A stretch of DNA of 33,496 bases, from NCBI GenBank assembly GCA_024278055.1, contig JAJRTY010000157.1, forward strand, positions 1-33,496. The letters run 5' to 3'. The stretch comes from Alphaproteobacteria bacterium (lineage in GTDB: Bacteria > Pseudomonadota > Alphaproteobacteria > Rhizobiales > JAJFHR01). The translations under genes were made by a program, and so were the position numbers. Below are positions 1 through 7,408 of this stretch, piece after piece. Numbering within the stretch: position 1 is the stretch's first letter; every line of letters begins with the position of its first letter. The notes under the pieces are model-generated. The model saw only the letters and a list, made by a program, of their open reading frames with translations, was not told the origin of the DNA and ran no database searches.

Positions 1-150
1 CATCGCCATCAAATGACTTTTCGTGCTCAACTGCCGCACACGATGGTCGGCGTTGTGTTTACCCACAAGGCGATCAAAACGACCCCAGGGAATTTGCTTG
101 GTAATTTGATGAAATACGCTATTCTCATGCCGCATGATATCGATCTCCAT
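1..150 (-). CDS. IS4-family transposase, N-terminal fragment (DUF4372 type)
   Basis: The minus strand encodes a protein starting MEIDIMRHENSVFHQITK and continuing IPWGRFDRLVGKH, then HRVRQLSTKSHLMAM at the window edge. This matches the N-terminal DUF4372 domain of IS4-family transposases (pattern M-R-H-x-N-S-V-F-x-x-L/I, then P-W-x-R-F-D-x-L-V, then R-x-L-S/T-T-K). Two in-frame ATGs exist, at 148-150 and 133-135; the first has a GAGG about 7 bases upstream and is preferred. Only about 50 residues are visible, so the DDE catalytic core lies outside the window and whether the gene is intact cannot be judged. The family call comes from motif memory, not a search. Confidence 0.6.
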   Translation of the reverse strand, partial: MEIDIMRHENSVFHQITKQIPWGRFDRLVGKHNADHRVRQLSTKSHLMAM

Positions 151-245
151 TTCGTGCCTCAAACGCGCTCAAACGCTTGAAACCAAGTAGAATCAATATC
201 ATGCAACTTGTCCACTAACTTAAACCGGACAGTAGTGGGACATGC
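1..245 (-). mobile_element. IS4-family element, terminal portion (truncated by window edge)
   Basis: The first ~245 bases hold the start of an IS4-type transposase gene reading leftwards out of the window, plus its upstream terminal region. Between about 207 and 243 there is TGTCC...GGACA and CCACTA...TAGTGG symmetry, the kind of sequence expected at an IS end. The outer boundary near 243 is a guess because the partner inverted repeat lies outside the window. The element ends about 45 bases from the stop codon of the lyase gene at 289, so it lies beside that gene and not inside it. Confidence 0.5.
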
Positions 246-288
246 CTGGGGATGACGGATTGAGTGGGGTCGATTAAATGCCGATGCT

Positions 289-1167
289 TTAATCCTCCCC
301 ACCAGGCACACGCGCCAGCAATCGTTTAGCGCGGGCGAGGTGGGGGATATCAAACATTTCGCCGTCTATGTTGACGACGCCTGCCTGTGGGGCGGCGTCA
401 AATGCCTGGATGACGGCGCGGGCTTTTTCGACATCTTCGTTGGACGGCGTGAAGATCTCGTTGATGATGGCAACTTGTGCCGGGTGGATGGCGGCCTTGC
501 CGGTGAAGCCGTCGCGCGCGGCATCTTGTGCTTCCTTGCGCAAACCCTCGAGGTTGCGAAAATCCGGGTAGACTGTGTCGATGGGTTGCAAACCAGCGGC
601 AACGGCTCCGGCCAGACATAAGGAGCGCGCCAGTTGATAGGGGCCGGTGTGGGCGCCATGTTCATCGCGGTTGGTGGTGGCGCCCAGCTCAGCGCTCAGG
701 TCTTCCGCGCCCCACGTCATGGCGTGAAGATGGTCGCAGACACCGCCATAAGTGTGCAGATGAAACAGCGACAGCGGGGTTTCGGTGGCAATCACCATAA
801 TTTTCGGCATGGTGCCGGCAATTGCGCCCTCCCGACGCAATCGCGTCATCATCGTGCTGAGGGTTTTAACGCAACTGCCATCTTGCGCTTTTGGCTGGAC
901 GATACCGTCAGGACCGGCGGATAAAACCGCATCAAGATCAAGTCCGGCAAGGCCGCTGTCGAGCGCATTTACGCGCACGTAAAGCTGCGGTGTGCCGGGT
1001 GATCTGTCCACCGACTTGAGGTAATCAGCCAGCATTTCGCGGGCGATTTGTTTGCGCTCATTATGCACACTGTCTTCAAGATCGAAGATAACCACATCAG
1101 CCCCGCAGTCGGGGGCTTTTTGCAGTTTGCGTTCATTGTCGGCTGGAATAAACAGGCCTGATCGCAT
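289..1167 (-). CDS. HpcH/HpaI aldolase / citrate lyase beta-like CoA-ester lyase
   Basis: This is a CitE-like TIM-barrel lyase of 292 residues, expected to cleave or form C-C bonds on acyl-CoA esters in the cytoplasm. Family signatures are the start MRSGLFIPADNERKL, the metal-site segment VVIFDLEDSV, the arginine-containing strand LYVRVN, the GIVQPK strand, the glutamate segment MVIATET and the late GKAAIHPAQV motif. An upstream in-frame start would add 22 residues that read from inside the preceding gene. The ATG at 1165-1167 is chosen because AGGAG sits about 7 bases upstream. The gene follows the MaoC gene by 4 bases and its ribosome site lies in that gene's end, so the two are an operon. 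The same pairing is known in mycobacteria (Rv2498c/Rv2499c, where Rv2498c is reported as a beta-hydroxyacyl-CoA lyase). The exact substrate here is unknown. Confidence 0.85.
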   Translation of the reverse strand: MRSGLFIPADNERKLQKAPDCGADVVIFDLEDSVHNERKQIAREMLADYLKSVDRSPGTPQLYVRVNALDSGLAGLDLDAVLSAGPDGIVQPKAQDGSCVKTLSTMMTRLRREGAIAGTMPKIMVIATETPLSLFHLHTYGGVCDHLHAMTWGAEDLSAELGATTNRDEHGAHTGPYQLARSLCLAGAVAAGLQPIDTVYPDFRNLEGLRKEAQDAARDGFTGKAAIHPAQVAIINEIFTPSNEDVEKARAVIQAFDAAPQAGVVNIDGEMFDIPHLARAKRLLARVPGGED

Positions 1168-1171
1168 GAGC

Positions 1172-1630
1172 TTACTCCTGCGGCTTGCAGCGCATAAACG
1201 CCTGACGATGACACAGGGCAACCAGCACATCATCCTGATTGAACGTCTGATGCAAAAATTCGACGATACCGGCGTCAGGCCGTGACTTGCTTTTGCGCTT
1301 TGAAATTACTTCGGTGCTCACATGCACAGTGTCACCCTGAAACAGCGGGTGGGGAAATTTGACTTCGCTCATGCCGAGATTGGCGATTGTTGTGCCGACG
1401 GTGGTGTCACTCACCGAAATTCCGATCATTAACCCGAGCGTGAACAGGGAATTCATCAAAGGCTGGCCAAACTCGGTCTCGGTCTCGCAAAAATGGCGGT
1501 CAATGTGCAGCGGTTGCGGGTTAAGCGTCATGTTGGAAAACAACATATTGTCCATTTCTGTAACCGTACGCCGCAATGGATGTTCAAACACCCGGCCAAC
1601 CTCAAATTCCTCAAAATACAATCCCGACAT
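1172..1630 (-). CDS. MaoC-like hotdog dehydratase/hydratase
   Basis: This 152-residue protein has a single hotdog domain of the MaoC family, whose members hydrate enoyl-CoA thioesters or related acyl groups. The diagnostic segment is TLNPQPLHIDRHF followed by TEFGQPLMNSLFTLGLMIG, and later GDTVHVSTEVISKRKSKSRPD. In typical R-specific hydratases the motif reads G-D-x-N-P-L-H with catalytic Asp and His; here the Asp position is Asn and the next polar position is Gln, while the His is kept. I believe this substitution is typical of the subfamily that sits beside CitE-like lyases, so it may mark a different reaction and not a dead enzyme. It is the first gene of the two-gene operon with the lyase and reads away from the divergent receiver gene. 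Confidence 0.85.
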   Translation of the reverse strand: MSGLYFEEFEVGRVFEHPLRRTVTEMDNMLFSNMTLNPQPLHIDRHFCETETEFGQPLMNSLFTLGLMIGISVSDTTVGTTIANLGMSEVKFPHPLFQGDTVHVSTEVISKRKSKSRPDAGIVEFLHQTFNQDDVLVALCHRQAFMRCKPQE

Positions 1631-1771
1631 CGTATTGTTCTACCTCTTGTTTAAAACCAGGCTTTTCGCTGTCAAACTAACCTGTATGGCCCAGCGAAAG
1701 CAATTATGTTGGTGTTATTATGTAAACGAATGGGAATTCTCTTGCCGCATTATTGACAGAAACGATTCTCT

Positions 1772-1799
1772 TTGTTTCCACAGGCGCCTGTGGAAACAA
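1772..1799. repeat. 28-bp perfect palindrome (no spacer)
   Basis: The two 14-base halves are exact reverse complements, centred on GGCGCC at 1783-1788. Each half begins TTGTTTCCACAGG. There is no T-run directly after it on either strand, so it is not a classical intrinsic terminator. It could be an operator for a dimeric regulator, a factor-assisted terminator hairpin for one of the flanking transcripts, or a small mobile palindrome. Confidence 0.6.
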
Positions 1800-1865
1800 T
1801 GCATATAACCCTTGTATGGCATTGAAAACGATTAATAATTTCCCACGTGTATAAGTGTTAATAAA

Positions 1866-1884
1866 CGTTAACCAACGGTTAACG
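1866..1884. promoter_or_regulatory. CtrA-type binding site within an inverted repeat
   Basis: The core at 1868-1882 reads TTAACCAACGGTTAA, an exact match to the full CtrA consensus TTAA-N7-TTAA of alphaproteobacteria. It is embedded in CGTTAACC-AAC-GGTTAACG, an 8-bp perfect inverted repeat with a 3-base spacer. It lies about 120 bases upstream of the receiver gene and about 240 bases upstream of maoC. CtrA is the cell-cycle and motility master regulator in this class, so regulation of the receiver gene is plausible, although binding is not shown. Confidence 0.55.
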
Positions 1885-2000
1885 ATTGACGCATTACGAC
1901 TCAAATACAACAGAGGCGACATAAATATCAGGAGGTCCGAAATTAAGTTCGGCAACACCGTTTTATTAAAATAACCCGGTAGTCGGGTGAGAGCAGTTTG

Positions 2001-2375
2001 ATGAAAAAATGCCTGGTACTCAATGACGAAAGTATTGCCGGTGATCGCACTTGCGATTACCTGTCAGCATATGAATTTGACATCGACATGACATCAGATG
2101 GTGAGGAGGCTTTGTCTTTATGTGAACAGGCTATGCCTGACGTCATTCTGGTCGATTGTAAAATGTCAAAAATGGACGGCCAGCAGTTTCTTGAACGCCT
2201 TGCGATATTGCGTCGGGCACGCCACAGCCAGGCACCGGTGATCCTGTTCTGCCTTGACAAGACAGATGTGGAGGCCATGGGCAGGGCGGTATGGAGCGGG
2301 GCTACAGAATGTCTGGTGAAACCGTTTGATGCCGATATTCTGGATTTTAAACTGCAGCAATCCGGTGTCATTTGA
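2001..2375 (+). CDS. Single-domain response regulator (CheY-like receiver, degenerate active site)
   Basis: This 124-residue protein is a stand-alone receiver domain with no output domain. It resembles the alphaproteobacterial CheY-like group that ends with KPFDxDIL and a glycine-hydrophobic tail. The phosphoacceptor is Asp52 (VILVDCKMSKMDG) and the conserved Lys is Lys107 (VKPFD). Two normally conserved sites differ: the acidic pair is Asn8-Asp9 instead of Asp-Asp, and the switch Thr/Ser after the fourth strand is replaced (FCLDK, Leu85). Phosphorylation or signal output may therefore be altered. A TTG lies directly before the ATG at 2001; the ATG is preferred. It is followed by the transglycosylase and DksA-like genes on the same strand, and a CtrA-type site lies upstream. 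Confidence 0.85.
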   Translation: MKKCLVLNDESIAGDRTCDYLSAYEFDIDMTSDGEEALSLCEQAMPDVILVDCKMSKMDGQQFLERLAILRRARHSQAPVILFCLDKTDVEAMGRAVWSGATECLVKPFDADILDFKLQQSGVI

Positions 2376-2423
2376 CATCGGCTGTTTTCAGTTGGCCCGG
2401 GTCTTGCTTATTAAGGTGGTATT

Positions 2424-3593
2424 ATGAGTGACCCGACTGCATTTGCCGCTAAAAACAGTGTCTCAATCCGCCCGCATATTGAAGCAGCCCTTGTGCGTGC
2501 CAGCAAGGCAACCGGGGTTGATTTCAAGTATCTCGTTGATACGGCAGTGCGCGAAAGCAACCTGAAAACCAACGCAAAAGCAAGGACTTCGAGTGCTACG
2601 GGACTGTTTCAGTTTATTGATCAGACATGGCTGGCGACGTTAAAGGAATTTGGCCCGAAATTCGGCCTGAAGCAGTATTCCGACGCCATTGAAGCCACAC
2701 CGTCCGGGCGGTACAAAGTTTCCGGTTCCGCCCTCAATAAGGAAATTCTTGCCCTGCGCACCGACCCGGATATCTCAGCCATGATGGCCGGTGCCTATGC
2801 CAATAAAAGTGCCACCTACCTCAAGGAGCTGTTAGGTCGCGAGCCGCGTCAGGGCGAATTATACATCGCCCATTTTCTCGGTCTTAAAGGCGGTGGAGAG
2901 TTTATAGCAGCCGCCTCGAAAAAACCTGGTGTCAGCGCGGCGGCACTCTTTCCGCAGGCTGCAAAGTCCAATCAGTCAATTTTCTACGACAAACGCGGTC
3001 AACCGCGCACGGTGCGCCAGGTCTATTATGGTCTGGTCGCGAAACATTCCAGCGAGGTCGCCAGCTACAGGAGCGACAGGCCACAATTGGTAAGAGTGCC
3101 GGGGCAACCGTTGAAACTCAATGAGGGCTTGTTGAAAAATCTTGGCCGTCCCAGTCCGGTGGAAAACGCGCTTGTTGCTACCACGCAATATACGAGATCC
3201 AATGACCAGAACCGGATTGCAGCAACACGTTTAGAAAATCCCGGTCAGGTGCAACCGGTGCGATTTCCCACGGCAGGGCCTGGAAGCCTGGGTTACAGCA
3301 ACACAAAGACCGCCACAACCGCGTCCGGTAACGGATCACTGGTAAGTGCCAACGCCCGCCCGTTTGCAACGTTTTCAAAAGTAGCCGATGTACTCAAAGC
3401 ACATGTGGAGCAGCCGTCGCGCCCGCAAATTTCCACCAAACCAACGGTGCTGGATGATCTGTATCCAATCCCTGACAGCAAGGTTGATCGCCTGGTGACA
3501 GCCCAGAACCAACCTGCCAAAACCCTCAGGCCCGGGCAGATATTCATCGATGCGGCGGGATCATTTTTCACCATGCGCGGCAAGAAAAACTAG
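2424..3593 (+). CDS. Lytic transglycosylase (SLT-domain) protein
   Basis: This 389-residue protein carries a soluble-lytic-transglycosylase fold at about residues 20-160, which cleaves peptidoglycan glycan strands. The catalytic Glu is Glu44 in the motif VRESNLKTNAKARTSSATGLFQFI, shown here to mark ES, the GLFQF element and the later AYANK and YIAHFLG segments. The region after about residue 200 is rich in Gln, Ser, Pro and Thr, has no recognised domain and may be an extended wall-binding or partner-binding tail. No classical signal peptide is visible at the N-terminus, which is unusual for a periplasmic enzyme; export by another route or a flagellar role is possible. The ATG at 2424 follows an AAGGTGG ribosome site. 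The DksA-like gene starts 12 bases downstream. Confidence 0.85.
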   Translation: MSDPTAFAAKNSVSIRPHIEAALVRASKATGVDFKYLVDTAVRESNLKTNAKARTSSATGLFQFIDQTWLATLKEFGPKFGLKQYSDAIEATPSGRYKVSGSALNKEILALRTDPDISAMMAGAYANKSATYLKELLGREPRQGELYIAHFLGLKGGGEFIAAASKKPGVSAAALFPQAAKSNQSIFYDKRGQPRTVRQVYYGLVAKHSSEVASYRSDRPQLVRVPGQPLKLNEGLLKNLGRPSPVENALVATTQYTRSNDQNRIAATRLENPGQVQPVRFPTAGPGSLGYSNTKTATTASGNGSLVSANARPFATFSKVADVLKAHVEQPSRPQISTKPTVLDDLYPIPDSKVDRLVTAQNQPAKTLRPGQIFIDAAGSFFTMRGKKN

Positions 3594-3605
3594 GACTGCC
3601 ATCAA

Positions 3606-3941
3606 ATGAGCCGGTCAGACATCGATATCGAGTATTTTAAAAAACGTCTTTTGCGCCTTAAACAAGAGCTGCAGGCTCTGCTTGAATTATCTCAAGATGC
3701 CAGTTCGCCGGTGGTTCTGGACCAGACATCGGTAGGGCGTTTGTCGCGTATGGATGCCATGCAGGCTCAGGCCATGGCCCAGGAAACCGAACGGCGCAGA
3801 CACGCTGAAATTCAAAAAATCGAAGCAGCCCTTAAGCGTATGGATGAAGGTGAGTACGGCTATTGCATAAAAACCGGTGAAGAAATACCCATACAGCGCC
3901 TCGAACTTGATCCCGCTGCTGCTACAATTGTGCAGTCATGA
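3606..3941 (+). CDS. DksA/TraR-family protein lacking most zinc-finger cysteines
   Basis: This 111-residue protein has the layout of DksA-family RNA-polymerase-binding regulators: a long N-terminal coiled coil (residues about 10-80), then the globular segment DEGEYGYCIKTGEEIPIQRLELDPAA. In zinc-binding members this part carries CxxC...CxxC. Here only the first Cys remains (YC-IKT), and the C-terminal pair reads TIVQS. It is therefore a zinc-free version if functional. Related family members with fewer cysteines are known to work without zinc. The gene is co-directional with the transglycosylase 12 bases upstream and has only a weak AGGA ribosome site overlapping that gene's stop. Its target promoters cannot be inferred. 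Confidence 0.8.
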   Translation: MSRSDIDIEYFKKRLLRLKQELQALLELSQDASSPVVLDQTSVGRLSRMDAMQAQAMAQETERRRHAEIQKIEAALKRMDEGEYGYCIKTGEEIPIQRLELDPAAATIVQS

Positions 3942-4084
3942 TGATATGTCCGGTAGTCGTATTTAGCTTTCAGGTGGTCGCAATTGAGGAAGTTTTTTTG
4001 ACACTGAACACCCAAAGATGAAACGTTGCGGCGTTTGAAACAATCTGCCGGAAACGGTATTTTCTAAAATTTGCGGAACATGTG

Positions 4085-5350
4085 ATGCTGTCAGCTGTTA
4101 GAAGCGTATGGGCGCTGCTTTTCGGGTTTGCACTGTTGATGCTCGGCAATGGCCTGCAGGGGTCACTGCTGGGTTTGCGGGCAAGTCTGGAAGGATTTGG
4201 CACCGGGGTTACCGGGATTGTCATGTCGGCCTATTTTATCGGTCTTCTCTTTGGTGCCGCCATAACCCCCAGGCTGGTTCTGCGGGTGGGACATATCAGG
4301 GTGTTTGCGGCCCTTGCTTCTCTGGCCTCGGCTTTTGTACTTTTGCATGCGGTGTTTTTAACCGCGCCGGTCTGGTTTGTCATCAGACTGGTAACCGGCT
4401 TTTGTTTTTCCGGGCTTTATGTTGTCGCAGAAAGTTGGCTCAATCAAGCTTCAACCAATGAGACCCGGGGCAAACTTCTTTCGATTTATATGGTCATCAG
4501 CTATGCCAGCATGGCCTTTGGCCAATTGCTGCTTAATGTGGCAGACCCGGCGGGTTTCCCCCTGTTTATCCTGATTTCTGTACTGGTCTCTCTTGCTTTG
4601 GTGCCCATATCCCTGACCCGCACTTTCGCCCCGCAAATTGAAACGCCTGAGGCAATTTCCCTTAAACAGCTCTATCACCTGTCACCTATGGGCTTTATCG
4701 GCTGCCTGCTTTCGGGCTTTGCCTTAGGTGCATTTTTTGGCATGGGTGCGGTTTATGGCAAACTCAGCGGATTTTCTGTTGCGCAACTTTCCGTGCTTTT
4801 AAGTCTGCCATTACTGGGGTTGGTGTTGTTCCAGTTCCCCATCGGAGCTTTGTCGGACAGGTTTGATCGCCGCCTCATATTGTGTATCGCAGCCTTTCTG
4901 AGCACCGCCCTGGCCTTAGTCTGTATTGTTGCCTTTGGTTATTCCTTTTTTGCAATCGGTCTCAGTTTTGCGGTTTTTGGTGGTATTTCCATCCCGATTT
5001 ATTCACTGTCCATAGCGCACACAAATGACAATCTGAATTTGGATCAAATGCTGGAAGCCAGCAGCAAGTTGGTTTTTGTATTTGGTCTGGGCTCGGTATT
5101 CGGCCCGCTGACTGCCGGTCTTGCCATGGATTTATTCGGCCCCCAGGCCTTTTTTGTCTATCTTGCCGCCATCTATGCCTTCATCGGCTTTTTTGGTCTC
5201 TATCGCATGACCCAGCGCGAAACCGTGCCGATTGAAGATCGCAGTGATTTTGTCCTGGTGGCACCGCGCGCATCTCACGTCGCCACATTGGCTGCGGTTG
5301 AATACGCCGAAGAAGATTCCCACAGGATAACCGGCGAAGAAGACGGCTAA
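4085..5350 (+). CDS. MFS transporter (YcaD-like)
   Basis: This protein of about 421 residues is a major facilitator superfamily permease with twelve predicted membrane helices. Signatures include the cytoplasmic loop RLVLRVGHIRVF after helix 2, the helix-5 region SGLYVVAESWLNQASTNETRGKLL (the ESWLN...RG pattern typical of the YcaD/sugar-transporter-like subgroup) and the second-half loop GALSDRFDRRLIL. The substrate is not predictable. A GTG (4082) lies directly before the ATG (4085), and either could start translation; there is no strong ribosome site. The 143 bases upstream hold no gene and probably contain the promoter. Confidence 0.85.
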   Translation: MLSAVRSVWALLFGFALLMLGNGLQGSLLGLRASLEGFGTGVTGIVMSAYFIGLLFGAAITPRLVLRVGHIRVFAALASLASAFVLLHAVFLTAPVWFVIRLVTGFCFSGLYVVAESWLNQASTNETRGKLLSIYMVISYASMAFGQLLLNVADPAGFPLFILISVLVSLALVPISLTRTFAPQIETPEAISLKQLYHLSPMGFIGCLLSGFALGAFFGMGAVYGKLSGFSVAQLSVLLSLPLLGLVLFQFPIGALSDRFDRRLILCIAAFLSTALALVCIVAFGYSFFAIGLSFAVFGGISIPIYSLSIAHTNDNLNLDQMLEASSKLVFVFGLGSVFGPLTAGLAMDLFGPQAFFVYLAAIYAFIGFFGLYRMTQRETVPIEDRSDFVLVAPRASHVATLAAVEYAEEDSHRITGEEDG

Positions 5351-5371
5351 ATCACTCACTCGAATTTATGG

Positions 5372-5386
5372 TAAACGAAACGTTAA
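5372..5386. promoter_or_regulatory. CtrA-like site upstream of the DUF2336 gene (7/8 match)
   Basis: The sequence reads TAAA-N7-TTAA on the plus strand, which is TTAA-N7-TTTA on the minus strand. It matches seven of eight specified CtrA positions and lies 65 bases before the DUF2336 start codon. In AT-rich intergenic DNA one such match could be chance, so the weight comes from similar sites near the receiver and Hpt genes. Confidence 0.3.
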
Positions 5387-5450
5387 TCTCTTTGGCGCTA
5401 GTCTGGTCAAAACAACAAAACGACTCGCAAATCGCGTTTAAGGAGATAAT

Positions 5451-6644
5451 ATGAGGTTCGGATTACCCTGGTTCAGGCGCAAGCAGAAGAGCAACGAAGC
5501 CGAATTGAATTATCTGATTAAAGTGGCATCCTCTCCAGATGTATCCGTTCGCAGGAATCTGGCCCATGAGTTGGGATGTTTCGTTGCAGAACCGAATAAT
5601 GCGCACTCAGAGAAGGAATGTTTAAAGCCGGTTTTTGAACTGCTCACCCGTGATCGCGCGCCCGAAGTGCAGGTAACGCTGGCCAAGGCAATCTGCCAAA
5701 GCAAATATGTAGTACCACGCGGTATCATATTCAGGATGGCGGCTGAAGGTTGTCAGGAAGCGGCGGGTATTCTGCTAAAGCAATCGCCGTTGATCAGCGC
5801 CCGGCTGATAAGATATCTGGCGCAGAAAAATGACCAGTTTCGCCATGAATGCATTGTTGGCAGGGCAGGGTTGACGGCCGGTTTAACGGTGGTGTTAATT
5901 AAACTGTGCAGCGAAGAGGTCTTGGTGCATCTCTTGCACAATGTTTCAGCCCATATCGATGAAACCGGTTATCGGCATTTGCTAAAGAGATTTTCCGATA
6001 GTGCGGTTATTTGTGAGCTTATCGGAGAACGGCCGAAATTGCCCGCCGTTGTATCTGAAATGCTGGTTGCACTGGCCACAGACCGCATGCGTGACGCAGC
6101 GATTGACCGCGGCTGGATGGAGGAAACCGTTGCTAAACAGATGGCAGGAGATCTGCGGGAAAAGTTCACCCTTGAAATTGCCGAAAAACATGGCGCTGAA
6201 GAAGGAATTAGACTGGTTCGTGCCTTGCATCAATCAAAACGCTTGACCTCTTCTTTGATAGTACGCGCTGCCTGTAGCAATAATATGAGATTTGTCGAAG
6301 ATGCTATGACTAAAGCCGCTAATCTTCCCACTGACCGGGTGATGGAGCTGCTTTATTCAGGCCCAATGGGGATTGGCGCTATAGCCATGCGTGCGGATTT
6401 TGACGAGGCGACAACTGTAGTCCTCACCTATGCTATTGAAGTACATAAGGAATTGCAGCGGTCTAACGAAGATCGCGGAAGCGACTGGTTCTCCAGGAGA
6501 TTGATTGAAAGAGTGCTTAATCAAAGCACGGAACTTGATGCGCTCGAGCAAAAGAAATTACTCAATCTGATTGAGCGCTTTTGTGAAGGCGATAACAAAA
6601 TCCTGGCCCAGGAAGTCATCCAGGCTCTCGATAAAGCGGCTTAA
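5451..6644 (+). CDS. DUF2336 protein (HEAT-like helical repeat)
   Basis: This 397-residue soluble protein matches the alphaproteobacterial DUF2336 family: an N-terminal run of alpha-helical repeats (VRRNLAHELGCFV, REPEVQVTLAKAI-like units), the block LLKQSPLISARLIRYLA, and a C-terminal helical region with FVEDAMTKAANLP and WFSRRLIERVL. DUF2336 members are generally uncharacterised but often lie near two-component or cell-cycle genes. It begins MRFGLPWFRRK with an excellent AAGGAGATA ribosome site 5-6 bases upstream, so the start is secure. It converges tail to tail with the Hpt gene (9-base gap). A CtrA-like site precedes it. No enzyme motif is visible. Confidence 0.75.
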   Translation: MRFGLPWFRRKQKSNEAELNYLIKVASSPDVSVRRNLAHELGCFVAEPNNAHSEKECLKPVFELLTRDRAPEVQVTLAKAICQSKYVVPRGIIFRMAAEGCQEAAGILLKQSPLISARLIRYLAQKNDQFRHECIVGRAGLTAGLTVVLIKLCSEEVLVHLLHNVSAHIDETGYRHLLKRFSDSAVICELIGERPKLPAVVSEMLVALATDRMRDAAIDRGWMEETVAKQMAGDLREKFTLEIAEKHGAEEGIRLVRALHQSKRLTSSLIVRAACSNNMRFVEDAMTKAANLPTDRVMELLYSGPMGIGAIAMRADFDEATTVVLTYAIEVHKELQRSNEDRGSDWFSRRLIERVLNQSTELDALEQKKLLNLIERFCEGDNKILAQEVIQALDKAA

Positions 6645-6653
6645 TGTTCTTTA

Positions 6654-7193
6654 CTAGCCCCGTTTTGATGCCAACTGTTCGCGAATTTCATCTTCGCGGT
6701 TGGCAAATTCAATAACCACATCGTACAATTTGTTGCTGACGGCGATACTTTGGGGGTGGTCGTTGGTTTTTATTTTCATTTTCATCATATTGCGGACAGC
6801 GTCTACATGGTGATCGATGATATCGAGGGGAATGAGATCAGGCTCCCGAGCTGATTCCAGAAGTTTGCACAATGTTGAACAAACCGAGGTAATCAGCGGA
6901 TAGCCGTAAGTTTCACCCTGGCCTTTTAAATCGTGCGCAGCGCGATGCAACTCTTTTCTCGTCTCTTCATACAGACCTTGCTTCCGCACCGCTGCGCGGG
7001 CCTTGGTCAATGCGCCCACTTCTTCTTTGAGCCAACCGTCAAAAGCTACAGATAATTGTTCGAGCGCACGTTCTGCCCGCTCGATCGGGGCTGTATCGAC
7101 TGGACCGCTGCCGGTTATCTTGACTTTGTCCCTGAGGGATCCCGGCGCGATAATTAATTCAACGGAGGTGTCTTTACGCTTGTTCTCGGACAT
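6654..7193 (-). CDS. Histidine phosphotransfer (Hpt) domain protein
   Basis: This 179-residue protein has an Hpt four-helix-bundle signature with the phosphoacceptor His87 in HRAAHDLKGQGETYGYPLI, the pattern H-D-L-K-G that receives phosphate from a receiver domain. Before it are about 50 residues that look disordered, followed by a helix (ERALEQLSVAFDGWLKEEV). It contains no kinase or receiver domain, so it would be a relay protein in a phosphorelay. It is 215 bases downstream of NAD kinase on the same strand and has its own upstream region with a CtrA-like site. The partner kinase and receiver are not identified; the receiver at 2001 is a possible but untested partner. Confidence 0.8.
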   Translation of the reverse strand: MSENKRKDTSVELIIAPGSLRDKVKITGSGPVDTAPIERAERALEQLSVAFDGWLKEEVGALTKARAAVRKQGLYEETRKELHRAAHDLKGQGETYGYPLITSVCSTLCKLLESAREPDLIPLDIIDHHVDAVRNMMKMKIKTNDHPQSIAVSNKLYDVVIEFANREDEIREQLASKRG

Positions 7194-7234
7194 TTTACAT
7201 CACTCGATATCAACTAAAAAGAGTATTTTAAAAT

Positions 7235-7249
7235 ATAAACGTTTCTTAA
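7235..7249 (-). promoter_or_regulatory. CtrA-like site upstream of the Hpt gene (7/8 match)
   Basis: On the minus strand this reads TTAA-GAAACGT-TTAT, matching seven of eight specified positions of TTAA-N7-TTAA. It is centred about 50 bases upstream of the Hpt start codon, a sensible position for promoter regulation. The surrounding DNA is AT-rich, so chance occurrence is possible. Confidence 0.3.
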
Positions 7250-7408
7250 TGCTAAACATACTAACCAAAAAACATTTATAAATACTCATGCAAATTGTCG
7301 AATTGTGCCTTCACTGTTGCCTATAGTGTGAAAATCCTGTTGTGGAACCGTTAATATTTTTTAAAAATGAGGGAAGAAGCAGTTCTGCGCCGGCCTTTGG
7401 AACAAAAA

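Larger units (their letters stand above)
1631..2000. other. 370-bp divergent intergenic region
   Basis: This AT-rich stretch separates the divergent MaoC and receiver genes and should hold both promoters. No convincing coding frame is present; short frames here have no ribosome site or recognisable motif. It contains two strong dyad elements, listed separately: a 28-bp perfect palindrome at 1772-1799 and a CtrA-type site inside an inverted repeat at 1866-1884. The rest shows no structure I can interpret. Confidence 0.7.

Noticed and set aside
1..180. Open plus-strand frame from the window start to a TGA at 178-180
   Set aside because: Its translation has no recognisable motif, while the opposite strand reads as a clear DUF4372 transposase N-terminus.
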